64,000 nucleotides of DNA, taken from the NCBI RefSeq assembly GCF_011634835.1, contig NZ_SIRP01000001.1, positions 2,723,511-2,787,510 of the forward strand. Reading direction: 5' to 3'. Shown here one piece after another: positions 35,401-45,483 of this stretch. Each line of letters opens with the position of its first letter. Positions within the stretch are counted from its first letter, which is position 1. This stretch comes from Isoptericola sp. BMS4. GTDB taxonomy: Bacteria > Actinomycetota > Actinomycetes > Actinomycetales > Cellulomonadaceae. The translations under genes and the position numbers were made by a program. The notes under the pieces were generated by a model. The model worked only from the letters and a program-made list of their open reading frames with translations, made no database searches and had not been told where the DNA came from.

Positions 35401-36491
35401 GCGACCCGCTGACGGTCGCCTTCACGGGGGCGCGCTCGGGCGGCGTCTCCTACGCCTGGGACTTCGGGGACGGCGCCACGTCCACGGAGGCGAACCCGCG
35501 GCACACCTACGCGCGCGTCGGCAGCTACGACGCGACGCTGACGGTGACGTACGCCGACGGCGAGACCGTGACGGTGGACGTGCCGGTGTCGATCGAGTGC
35601 GCGGTCCCGGACGACCGGGACACCGTCTGGATCGGTGACAGCGACTCGGGCGTGACGAACCACGACCTGGGCGGCTGCACCATCAACGACCTCATCGGCG
35701 ACGACAAGCAGTGGGAGTCCCACGGCGCCTTCGTGAAGCACGTGAACGCCGTGGTGAACCAGCTGAAGGCCGACGGCGTCGTCTCGGGCAAGGAGAAGGG
35801 GAAGCTGACCCGCACCGCGGCGCGGTCCGACGTCGGCAAGGACGCCTCGGCCGGCTACCGGTGGTTGTTCGACGGGACGGCGGAGTCGCTGGACGGCTGG
35901 CGCCAGGCTCCCGGCGGCAGCTTCGAGCTGACCGACGGCGGGTCGCTGGCGTCCCGCGGCGGACTGGGCATGTTCTGGTACGCGGCCGAGGAGTTCGACG
36001 ACTTCTCGCTCAAGCTCCAGTTCCGCGACGTCTCGCAGGGTGACCACTTCGCGAACACGGGCGTGTTCACGCGGTTCCCGGACCCGCGGGTGCCGCAGGC
36101 CGAGCGCCCGGAGTGCGGGCAGGGCACCAGCGCCGAGGCGTGGGTGGCGATCTACTGCGGCCACGAGATCCAGATCTACGACGGGCCCTCGGGCGAGCCG
36201 CAGAAGACCGGGTCGGTGTACAACTTCGACCCGGTCGGCCTCGACGAGGCGGGCGTCACGGACAAGGGGGTCTGGAACGACTACGAGATCCGCGTGGTCG
36301 GCCAGCAGTACACGATCATCCGCAACGGCGAGGTGCTCAACGAGTTCGTCAACTCGCCGGGGAAGGAGTCGTCGCGGGCGGGTGACCCCCCGACCGACCT
36401 GCGCCAGTTCCTCAGCGGGTACGTCGGGCTGCAGAACCACAGTGACAGCGACCTCGTCGAGTTCCGCAACATCCGGGTGAGCGACCTGTAA
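32454..36491 (+). CDS. Secreted multidomain ThuA / F5-8C / PQQ-type sugar dehydrogenase / PKD / DUF1080 protein
   Basis: A 1345-residue exported protein with an Arg-rich signal (1-46). In order: the first half of a ThuA domain (78-180), an F5/8 type C discoidin domain (~186-325), the second half of ThuA (~340-448, LDQRHPATESLPATW, GGRSFYTGMGG), a six-bladed sorbosone/PQQ-glucose dehydrogenase-like propeller (~470-965), a PKD domain (~976-1050, YAWDFGDGATSTEANPRHTY), a short unknown domain with HGAFVKHV (~1052-1137), and DUF1080, a 3-keto-glycoside hydrolase-like lectin fold (~1138-1345). ATG 32454 is preferred over GTG 32451 because of AAGGAG 6 bp upstream. The domain set implies oxidation and cleavage of sugars outside the cell. 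Confidence 0.88.
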   Translation: MERIRRDRTLRAGRAPARNTARIVATTGTAVLFAGLAVTPGVAATAPPSPAPESAAESAPTTTTRAPGEQVATTSAEMRVLVFHGAPGDQVDPVELAAQTVADLAAEHGFEAEVTTDPGAFTADNLAQYRGVVFLSAEGAELDADQESALRSYVEAGGGFLGVRDAARAQDRSQWFTGLIGTRPAGNLPDPADVATATASAENPPNEVAANLVDGDPGTKWLAFEPTAWLEVELTEPVVATRYALTSANDFDGRDPESWTLQGSTDGESWTDLDTRSDEDFPDRFLAQDYRFDNETAYQHYRLDITANAGDDLTQLAELELFDAASEAEPEPEIPVQEATVDVLDQRHPATESLPATWTRSDRWLNWAPNPVGEVHTVAQVQEWDYDPGEGANGAFHPVSWCRDYDGGRSFYTGMGGTADSYGEDAFRDHLTGALLWTTGAVRGDCQATIAANYTTERLTAENAEGELDQIGEPHGLTIAPDGGVFYIGKAACPSGPVVPWEDPDVGLGCGTIHRWDPESEETSLLTTLDVMGNRGSGSELVKNEEGLIGITLDPKFDENGWVYVFWMPHESIDRERRVGERTVSRFTYDAEANTIDQSTRVDLMAWETQIHSCCHAGGGMDFDDEGNLYIGSGDNNSSGGSDGYSGNNWTEEFAGISFQDARRTSGNTNSYNGKILRIHPEPDGTYTIPEGNLFPEGEYPADKTKPEIYVMGVRNISRLHYDTKNDWLNAAWVGPDAFSPDPELGPAKYETATIITEAGNQGWPYCMGNQQPYRDRSNEDASILTGWYDCDDLKNTSPRNTGLVDIPPARDNMIWYSPSGGGPVFPIGEDGVPSYEEDEATYTLPYLRGGGQAVMDGPTYHRSEVDTDSGVAWPAHWDDTWFIGDQSNPNNRIAVTVDPEKVDEAGAPVYAEDLRRIIRPGGGDDELQSWMDAKFGPDGALYMLDYAGGFFSLHDNQKLIRITYDGGPATPAPAGSATSVQSDPLTVAFTGARSGGVSYAWDFGDGATSTEANPRHTYARVGSYDATLTVTYADGETVTVDVPVSIECAVPDDRDTVWIGDSDSGVTNHDLGGCTINDLIGDDKQWESHGAFVKHVNAVVNQLKADGVVSGKEKGKLTRTAARSDVGKDASAGYRWLFDGTAESLDGWRQAPGGSFELTDGGSLASRGGLGMFWYAAEEFDDFSLKLQFRDVSQGDHFANTGVFTRFPDPRVPQAERPECGQGTSAEAWVAIYCGHEIQIYDGPSGEPQKTGSVYNFDPVGLDEAGVTDKGVWNDYEIRVVGQQYTIIRNGEVLNEFVNSPGKESSRAGDPPTDLRQFLSGYVGLQNHSDSDLVEFRNIRVSDL

Positions 36492-36511
36492 CCCGGCTCG
36501 TTCCCGGAGCC

Positions 36512-36557
36512 GTCCCGGTGCGGGGCGGGCGACCACGCGTCAGCCCCGCACCGGGAC
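36512..36557 (+). terminator. Hairpin between ThuA-multidomain and cupredoxin genes
   Basis: A perfect 15-bp stem (36512-36526 with 36543-36557) with a 16-nt loop, 20 bp after the stop. It may be a terminator with read-through, since the next gene has only a 57-bp leader after it. Confidence 0.7.
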
Positions 36558-36614
36558 GCCCCGGGCGGCCCCACCCGGGCCGCCTCCCTCCTTCGCAGCG
36601 AACAGAGGTGCACC

Positions 36615-39092
36615 ATGAATCCCCCCATCCTCGGCCACCGCCGGCGGGGCGCTCCCGCGGCCGCCGGCCGGACCCGCCTCGTCGCCGGGGCAGCGGCCGG
36701 CGCGCTCGTCGCGGTGGCCCTCGCGGTCCCCGCGGCGTCCGCCGTGCCCACCGCCGGCGACGCCACGCAGCCGGGCACGCAGCAGTCCGCGCCGACGGCG
36801 GACGTGCTGGCGGAGCAGGTCCTGACATTCACCGGGAGCAACAGCGTCACCGAGTACGCCTCCGCCCCCACCACCGCCACCGCGGGGCCCGCCACGATCG
36901 TGTTCGAGAACAGCGTCGCGACGGGCAACACCATCGGCATGAGCCACACGCTCACGTTCGACACGACGACCCCGGGCTACAACCACGACGTCGACCTGGA
37001 CATCCTGGCCAACCCCTTCGACTCGACCGAGGGCCGCCACGAGGTCGAGGTCACCCTGACCCCGGGCACGTACCGCTACTTCTGCGCCATCCCGGGCCAC
37101 GGCACGATGGTCGGCGAGCTGGTCGTGACGGACGGTTCCGGCGGCGAGGACACCACGGCGCCCACCGTCACGGCCGACGTGACGGGCTCCCAGGACGCCG
37201 ACGGCGCGTACGTCGGCTCCGCGACCGTCACGCTGAACGCGTCCGACGCCGAGTCCGAGGTGGAGTCGGTCGAGTACGAGGTCGACGGCGGCGGGTTCCA
37301 GCCCTACACGGAGCCCTTCGACGTCACGGCGCCCGGCGAGCACACTGTCACGTTCCGGGCGACCGACACCGCCGGGAACACCTCCGAGGCCGCCACGACG
37401 ACCTTCACCGTCGTCGAGGAGACGCCGGAGGACGTCGTGGCGCCGACCGTCACGGCGGACGTCACCGGCGAGCAGGACGCCGACGGCTCCTACGTCGGCT
37501 CCGCGACCGTCACCCTGACGGCCACCGACGACGACTCCGGCGTCGCCTCCGTCGAGTACGACCTCGACGACGCCGGCTTCACCGAGTACACCGAGCCGGT
37601 CGAGCTGACCGAGCCGGGGATGCACATGCTCTCCTACCGGGCCACCGACCAGGCCGGCAACGTCTCCGAGGCCGCGATGGTGCACGTCGTCGTCGTCGCC
37701 GAGGACACCACCGCGCCGTCCGTCACGGCCGAGGTCACCGGCGAGCAGGACGCCGACGGCTCCTACGTCGGCTCCGCGACCGTCACCCTCGCCGCCACCG
37801 ACGACGAGTCCGGCGTCGACACCGTCGAGTACGACCTCGACGGTGCCGGCTTCGCGGCGTACACCGACCCCGTGGTCGTGACGGCCCCGGGCGAGCACAC
37901 GCTCGGCTACCGGGCGACGGACGCCGCCGGGAACGTGTCGGAGGCGGGTTCGGTGACCTTCACGGTCGTCGGGACCGGCGAGGAGGACACGACCGCGCCC
38001 GTGGTCGCCGCCGAGGTGACCGGGGAGCTCGACGACGACGGCGCCTACGTCGGCACGGCCACCGTGGCGCTGACCGCGACCGACGAGGCCTCGGCCGTCG
38101 AGAGCGTGGAGTACGACCTCGACGGCGACGGTTTCACCGCGTACGACGAGCCGTTCGACGTCACGACGCCCGGCGAGCACACGGTGCGGTACCGGGCCAC
38201 CGACGCCGCCGGGAACGTCTCCGAGCCCGGGGCCGTGACCTTCACCGTGGCCGAGCCCGTCGCCGAGGACACCACGCCCCCGGCGGTGACGGCCGACGTC
38301 ACGGGCGAGCAGGACGGGGACGGCGCCTACGTCGGCTCCGCGACCGTCGCCCTGAGCGCCACGGACGAGGAGTCGGGCGTCGCCTCCGTCGAGTACGACC
38401 TCGACGGCTCCGGATTCATGGCCTACACCGACCCGGTGGTGATCGACGCCGCGGGCGAGCACACGCTCACCTACCGGGCGACGGACGAGGCGGGCAACGT
38501 CTCCGAGCCGTCGGCCGTCGACGTCGTGGTCGTGGCCGACGACGGCGAGCCCGACGACACCGCGCCGCCCTTCGTGGCCGCCGACCTCACCGGTGACCGG
38601 GACGACGACGGTGCCTACGTCGGCGAGGTGAGCATCGAGATCACCGCGACGGACGAGGGCTCCGGCGTCGCCGGGATCGAGTACGCGCTCGACCAGGCGG
38701 CCTTCACCGCCTACACCGGGCCCGTCACCGTGTCCGACCCGGGCGCGCACACCCTGCGCTACCGGGCCACCGACGACGCGGGGAACACGTCGACGACACA
38801 GACGCTGCCGTTCCTCGTCTCGCGGGCCGGCACCGACGTCTGCCCTGCCTCCGACGAGCGGGAGACCGTGATCGTCGGGGGCGTCGACTCCGGCGTCGCC
38901 AACGTCGACACCGGCGACGGCTGCACCGTGGCCGACCTCGTCGACGCCGACGGCGAGTACGCCAACCACGGCGCGTTCGTCTCCCACGTCCGGGACGTCG
39001 CCACGACGCTGGCCGACGACGGGACGATCGACAAGAAGGACCGTCCGAAGCTGGTCCGCGCCGCGGCCCGCTCGGACGTCGGCAAGGGGTAG
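36615..39092 (+). CDS. Secreted cupredoxin with six OmpL47-like repeats
   Basis: An 825-residue exported protein (signal 1-44). Residues ~62-176 form a plastocyanin-like cupredoxin with copper ligands visible in IGMSHTLTF and YRYFCAIPGHGTM (His, Cys, His, Met). Six ~93-residue repeats follow (~176-735), each with DGxYVGSATVxLxATD and a GEHTLxYRATDxAGNVSE ending, typical of OmpL47-type beta domains, probably a spacer or binding stalk. The last ~85 residues (~741-825) hold the HGAFVSHV ... AAARSDVGKG domain shared with the preceding protein. It is a likely extracellular electron carrier between the dehydrogenase and the oxidase. Confidence 0.87.
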   Translation: MNPPILGHRRRGAPAAAGRTRLVAGAAAGALVAVALAVPAASAVPTAGDATQPGTQQSAPTADVLAEQVLTFTGSNSVTEYASAPTTATAGPATIVFENSVATGNTIGMSHTLTFDTTTPGYNHDVDLDILANPFDSTEGRHEVEVTLTPGTYRYFCAIPGHGTMVGELVVTDGSGGEDTTAPTVTADVTGSQDADGAYVGSATVTLNASDAESEVESVEYEVDGGGFQPYTEPFDVTAPGEHTVTFRATDTAGNTSEAATTTFTVVEETPEDVVAPTVTADVTGEQDADGSYVGSATVTLTATDDDSGVASVEYDLDDAGFTEYTEPVELTEPGMHMLSYRATDQAGNVSEAAMVHVVVVAEDTTAPSVTAEVTGEQDADGSYVGSATVTLAATDDESGVDTVEYDLDGAGFAAYTDPVVVTAPGEHTLGYRATDAAGNVSEAGSVTFTVVGTGEEDTTAPVVAAEVTGELDDDGAYVGTATVALTATDEASAVESVEYDLDGDGFTAYDEPFDVTTPGEHTVRYRATDAAGNVSEPGAVTFTVAEPVAEDTTPPAVTADVTGEQDGDGAYVGSATVALSATDEESGVASVEYDLDGSGFMAYTDPVVIDAAGEHTLTYRATDEAGNVSEPSAVDVVVVADDGEPDDTAPPFVAADLTGDRDDDGAYVGEVSIEITATDEGSGVAGIEYALDQAAFTAYTGPVTVSDPGAHTLRYRATDDAGNTSTTQTLPFLVSRAGTDVCPASDERETVIVGGVDSGVANVDTGDGCTVADLVDADGEYANHGAFVSHVRDVATTLADDGTIDKKDRPKLVRAAARSDVGKG
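37139..38820 (+). repeat. Six in-frame ~280-bp tandem repeats inside the cupredoxin gene
   Basis: Six consecutive units, each starting near a TAPxVTADVTGEQDADG-like segment (starts near 37147, 37438, 37711, 37996, 38275 and 38563). Units 2 and 3 are also very similar in DNA sequence, so recent duplication or unequal crossing-over is likely. Copy number could vary between strains. Confidence 0.75.
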
Positions 39093-39121
39093 CAAGGGCC
39101 GCACCACAGGGCAGCAGCCCG

Positions 39122-39155
39122 CGCCGCCCCGGTACCGCCTGGTGCCGGGGCGGCG
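39122..39155. terminator. Bidirectional terminator after the cupredoxin gene
   Basis: A 15-bp stem (39122-39136 with 39141-39155) with one G-T wobble and a 4-nt loop, between the convergent cupredoxin and TetR genes. Confidence 0.78.
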
Positions 39156-39160
39156 TCGTG

Positions 39161-39694
39161 TCAGCCGGCGGGCGCGGCGCCGCACGCCACGAGCGCCCCC
39201 TCGATCGCCCGGGCGGCGCGGTCGTAGGCCCCGGCGTCGCCGCGCAGCACCGACTCGGAGTCCGCCCGGTCGAGGAAGGCGTCGATCTCGAACACGAGCT
39301 GAGCGGCGTCCGTGCCGGGCGCGAGCTCGCCACGCTCGACCGCCGCGGCCAGGAGCCTGGCGAGATAGCCGTCCCAGTCCCGCAGCGCCTCGGCGACCGC
39401 GTCGCGGACCGGCCCCGGGGTGCGGGCGTCCAGCTCGGTCGCGGCCGACCGGAAGAAGCACCCGCCCTCGAAGACCCGGCCCCGGGAGTAGTCGAGCCAG
39501 GCCAGGACGGTGCGCCGCAGCCGCGGGAGCCCGCGCTCGGCGCCTCTGGCCGGGTCGACGACCGCCTCGGTGAACACCTGCCGGGCGTACGCCACCGTGG
39601 CGAGCTGCAGGCCCTCCTTGGACCCGAAGAGCCCGGCGATCCCGCTCTTGTTCACCGGTGCCACCGCCCCGCGCGTTCTGGCGCGTCGGCCCAC
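39161..39694 (-). pseudogene. TetR/AcrR family regulator, N-terminally truncated
   Basis: The frame encodes the end of a TetR DNA-binding domain (VNKSGIAGLFGSKEGLQLATV, recognition helix and start of helix 4) and the complete ligand domain (to GALVACGAAPAG). The first two helices of the helix-turn-helix are missing; upstream of VNKSG the frame gives only MGRRARTRGAVAP, unlike TetR sequence. The break lies near 39657, exactly where the opposite-strand hydrolase remnant starts. The repressor is therefore probably non-functional. Confidence 0.75.
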
Positions 39695-39900
39695 CCGCTC
39701 CGGTCCGCCCCGCGGACCGCGCCGTCCACGAGCAGGCCCGGCGCGGCACCGTGCGCGTCGGCGACCTGCCCGTCGTCACCTACGCGTGGGGCGACCCGGC
39801 CGCTCCGCCGGTACTGCTCTCGCACGGATGGCAGCTGCGCGCCTCCCGGTTCGCGCCCCTCGTCACCGCGCTCACCGGCGCCGGGCTGCGCGCCCTCGAG
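39658..39900 (+). pseudogene. Alpha/beta hydrolase, C-terminally truncated remnant
   Basis: About 80 residues of a typical hydrolase N-terminus: RAFWRVGPPAPVRP, RGTVRVGDLPVVTYAWGD and the oxyanion strand PVLLSHGWQLRASRFAPL. The frame then runs into non-homologous DNA and the aconitase terminator; no GxSxG nucleophile motif remains. Together with the truncated TetR gene, this marks a deletion of a once divergent regulator-hydrolase pair. Confidence 0.7.
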
Positions 39901-39955
39901 CGCACCGAGGGGCCGTTCGCCGGCGTCGTCGGGCGCCGCGAGGGAGAAGCACGAC

Positions 39956-39990
39956 GGCGCCCCGCCCCTCGCGAGGAGGGACGGGGCGCC
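39956..39990 (-). terminator. Terminator of the aconitase gene
   Basis: GGCGCCCCG (39956-39964) pairs with CGGGGCGCC (39982-39990), and CCCTC (39966-39970) with GAGGG (39976-39980), giving a long interrupted stem 12 bp after the acnA stop on that strand. Confidence 0.78.
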
Positions 39991-40002
39991 GGCGGCGACG
40001 TC

Positions 40003-42756
<2,754 letters not shown>

Positions 42757-42871
42757 TGCGGCTCCTTCTGCGGGGCTGGCCGGCGCGGTCGCCGTGCTGC
42801 GGGGCACGGGTCCGGCACCGGGGGTACTGGGGGCTCCACCCAGCGTACGCATGCGCCGCCGGGCTGCACCC

Positions 42872-42902
42872 AGCATAGACCATTTATCTTGACGTCAAGA
42901 TA
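42872..42902 (-). promoter_or_regulatory. acnA promoter with 18-bp palindromic operator
   Basis: On the minus strand TATCTTGACGTCAAGATA (42902-42885) is a perfect palindrome and contains a -35-like TTGACG; TATGCT (42877-42872) is the -10, 15 bp further on. A dimeric repressor bound here would block the -35 contact. The regulator is not in the window. Confidence 0.7.
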
Positions 42903-43027
42903 CTTCGCGTCATCTGCGCGCGTCGACCGCAGGACCCCACCACCGCGCCGGCGTCCCGCCGTCCGGCCGGGAACAGCCGTGTCGCCCCGGCCGTTGAGGC
43001 CTCTGCCGCCGACCGGAAGGACGCCCG

Positions 43028-43759
43028 ATGACGCCCGCCTCCCCCGCGAACAGCCCCGCCGACAGCATCACCGACACCACCGCCGGGCCCGCGGGCCCTC
43101 CGCCGCTGCCTCCGCTGCGCGAGCAGGCCGACCTCCTCGTCGCCCGGGGTCTGCTGGATCCGGACGGGCCGCTGACGCCGACGGCGCTGCACGAGGCCGC
43201 CGACCGGCTGACGGGGCCCGCAGGCGGCGGCGCGCTCCTCGTCGTGCACCCGCGGCTGCTGCCGCCGTCCGCCCTCACCGGCCACCTGCGGCGCACCACG
43301 ACCGTGCGCCGGCGCCCGGTCGAGCGCGCCGGGTTCGTGGTCGTCGACATGCCCGACGTGGACGACTTCGCGCCCGTCACGGATGTCGTCGTGCCCGACG
43401 CGGACGTGTACGCCGTCGCCGGGCCGGACCGCGGCGACGACATGACCGGCTGGTCGCCGGAGGAGGCCGCGCCCGAGATCGCCCGCCGGGGACGCAGCCC
43501 GCTCACGCTCGCCGAGGGGGTCTCCTGGGTGCTGCAGCAGCCGGACGTCCTGGAGCGGAACCGGTGCTTCATGACCGTCGCCTCCCGGCTGCGCCGGCCG
43601 GACGGGACGTTCGACGCCCGTACGCCGGCGATCTGGATCTCGAACGGCACGGGCCGCGACGGCACCGAGAACCGCGGCGCGCCCAAGGTCGGCTGGTGCT
43701 GGTGGCGCAACCGGCACGCCTGGCTCGGGTTCGCGTCCGCGGCCGCGCGGCTCGCCTGA
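43028..43759 (+). CDS. DUF5701 family protein
   Basis: A 243-residue protein with the family's conserved C-terminal block: VLERNRCFMTVASRLRRPDG, ARTPAIWISNGTGRDG and APKVGWCWWRNRHAWLGFAS. The N-terminal 25 residues are Pro/Ala-rich and disordered. Function unknown; the Trp/Cys/His-rich end might bind a ligand or metal. It diverges from acnA and converges with the small membrane protein gene. Confidence 0.85.
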   Translation: MTPASPANSPADSITDTTAGPAGPPPLPPLREQADLLVARGLLDPDGPLTPTALHEAADRLTGPAGGGALLVVHPRLLPPSALTGHLRRTTTVRRRPVERAGFVVVDMPDVDDFAPVTDVVVPDADVYAVAGPDRGDDMTGWSPEEAAPEIARRGRSPLTLAEGVSWVLQQPDVLERNRCFMTVASRLRRPDGTFDARTPAIWISNGTGRDGTENRGAPKVGWCWWRNRHAWLGFASAAARLA

Positions 43760-43776
43760 GGCCACCCGGCGCGGGT

Positions 43777-44205
43777 TCAGCCGCCGGCGGGCCCGGTCCG
43801 CACGACGCGGACCTCGAGCCCCGCGGGGTCGACGCCCGCCGGGAGCGCCACCACACTCGTGGTGAAGACCAGGTCCGCGGTGCACGGCCCGTCGCCGTCG
43901 CGCGCGAGCCGCACCGTCACCCGGTCGCCCGAGGCCGTGACCTCCGTGGGCCGCCACGGGCAGGTCGAGCTCGCCGCCGCGTACACCGCGAGGCGCCCGT
44001 CGTCGCCGAGCACCCAGCCGGGCTCGGGGTCGGACAGGTCGGCCTCGACGCCGCCCGGCACGCCGCGGTAGGTGGTGAGCACCAGGCGCTGCGGCTGGCG
44101 CACGAGCAGCGCGAGCACGAGCGCGGCCAGCACCACCACGGCGACGACCGCGAGCCTGCCCGGCAGCCACCGCCGTGGGGGCGCTCCCCCGCCGTCACCC
44201 ACCAT
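43777..44205 (-). CDS. Small membrane-anchored hypothetical protein
   Basis: A 142-residue protein with a cytosolic basic N-terminus, one transmembrane helix (about 17-36, LAVVAVVVLAALVLALLV) and an extracytoplasmic beta-rich domain of ~100 residues with two cysteines (SSTCPWRP, DGPCTADLVF) that could form a disulfide. No family recognised. It lies between convergent and divergent neighbours as a single-gene unit. Confidence 0.65.
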   Translation of the reverse strand: MVGDGGGAPPRRWLPGRLAVVAVVVLAALVLALLVRQPQRLVLTTYRGVPGGVEADLSDPEPGWVLGDDGRLAVYAAASSTCPWRPTEVTASGDRVTVRLARDGDGPCTADLVFTTSVVALPAGVDPAGLEVRVVRTGPAGG

Positions 44206-44330
44206 GCGGCGACCGTAGCGTCATGACACGGTGTCCGCCGTGCCGGCCGGGGTTGTGGCGGCCACGGCGCTCTGGCACGGTCTGGGCACCCGGCGCGCAC
44301 GTCGCGCACCGCACGACCGAAGGAGCTCCC

Positions 44331-45359
44331 ATGCGTGCCACCCGTGTCACCTCCGCGCTCGCCGTCCCCGTCCTCGCCGCCTCCCTGACACTGCCCGCCG
44401 CGGCCACGGAAGGCGCCGCCGAGACCGTCCCGGGCGGTCCCTGGGTGTGCGGCGAGCAGCCCATCCGGCTCTCGGGGCTGCACAGCAACGGCGAGCTCTC
44501 CGCCGCGCTCGACCGGCTCGCGGCGCGCCATCCCGACGTCGTCGACGTCACCGAGATCGGCCGGTCCGTCGAAGGACGCCCCCTCGAGTCCGTCACCGTG
44601 GGGCACGGCGAGCGGACCCTGCTCGTGCTGACCCAGGTCCACGGCGACGAGCCGCTGGGCACCGAGGCGGCGCTCGCGCTCCTGGACCGGGCCACCGCAC
44701 CGACGCCGGCCGGGGACGCGCTGCGCGACGGCGTCACCCTCGTCGTCGTGCCGCGCATCAACCCCGACGGCTGGGAGCGGTACCAGGACCCGGACTTCGC
44801 CGAGGGCCTGGACCCGCGACGCAACTCGAACGACATCGATCTCAACCGCACCTTCGGCCCGAGCGAGATCGACCTCGCGCTCGCCCCCGAGGCCGCCGCG
44901 GTGCAGGGGCTGGTCGAGGACGTCGACCCCAACCTCATCCTCGACTACCACCACCAGGTGAGCTACGCGAACGACGACGGCCTGGTCACCATGTCGGTGC
45001 TGTGGGGCACCCACCCGGACGTCGCGCCCGAGGTCGCCGACGACGGCCGACGCGCGACGGCGGTGATCGGCGACGCCCTCGCCGGCTCGGGGCACGCGAA
45101 CGTCTCGCTGTACCCCCGCAGCGACACCGCGACGACCGCGCGCAACGGCCTGTCCCTCGACGGCTACCCCACCGTCCTCGTCGAGCAGCGCGGCCAGCAG
45201 GACGCCGGCCAGAAGAGCCACGGCGCCCTGGTCCGCGAGGCGCTGGCGAGCATGACCGGCGTCGCGGCGGCGCTGGCGGACGGGTCGTTCGACGACGTCG
45301 ACCCGGCGGCGGCCGACCTGCTCCCCGAGCGCGGGGACCGCGTCCGCGAGACCTGCTGA
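44331..45359 (+). CDS. Secreted M14-family zinc carboxypeptidase
   Basis: A 342-residue exported metallopeptidase with a signal peptide (1-25, ending LPAAATEG). The zinc ligands are visible as H and E in QVHGDEPLG and H in LDYHHQVSYA; NPDGWERY and RRNSNDIDLNRTFG form the substrate pocket (Arg, Asn-Arg), and the catalytic Glu is probably in TVLVEQRGQ. It removes C-terminal residues from peptides or cleaves cell-wall peptides outside the cell. It has GGAGC upstream of ATG 44331. Confidence 0.88.
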   Translation: MRATRVTSALAVPVLAASLTLPAAATEGAAETVPGGPWVCGEQPIRLSGLHSNGELSAALDRLAARHPDVVDVTEIGRSVEGRPLESVTVGHGERTLLVLTQVHGDEPLGTEAALALLDRATAPTPAGDALRDGVTLVVVPRINPDGWERYQDPDFAEGLDPRRNSNDIDLNRTFGPSEIDLALAPEAAAVQGLVEDVDPNLILDYHHQVSYANDDGLVTMSVLWGTHPDVAPEVADDGRRATAVIGDALAGSGHANVSLYPRSDTATTARNGLSLDGYPTVLVEQRGQQDAGQKSHGALVREALASMTGVAAALADGSFDDVDPAAADLLPERGDRVRETC

Positions 45360-45393
45360 GCGCCTCCGCCCCGGCCCGCCACAGCCGGGTTAT

Positions 45394-45432
45394 CGGGCGG
45401 AGGGGGCCTTGCGGCAAGGCCCCCTCCGCCCG
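45394..45432 (+). promoter_or_regulatory. Rifamycin-associated element (RAE)-like inverted repeat
   Basis: Perfect 18-bp arms (45394-45411 and 45415-45432) around CGG. The centre reads CTTGCGGCAAG flanked by G-runs and C-runs, which as I recall is the core of the RAE found upstream of rifamycin-inactivation genes in actinobacteria. It lies 52 bp before the FAD monooxygenase start. It could also serve as a terminator for the peptidase gene, but it has no T-tract and its core matches the RAE. Confidence 0.65.
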
Positions 45433-45483
45433 GCAGACTTCCGGTCCGCGCGGGGCGGACCGCGCGGGGGACGGAGGTGCGGG

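Noticed and set aside
32286-36536. A 1416-codon minus-strand open frame opposite the ThuA multidomain gene
   Set aside because: The plus strand has recognisable domains throughout; the antisense frame has none.
45394-45432. Plain terminator of the M14 peptidase gene
   Set aside because: Kept only as an alternative: the hairpin would work as one, but the CTTGCGGCAAG core and the following monooxygenase favour a regulatory element.
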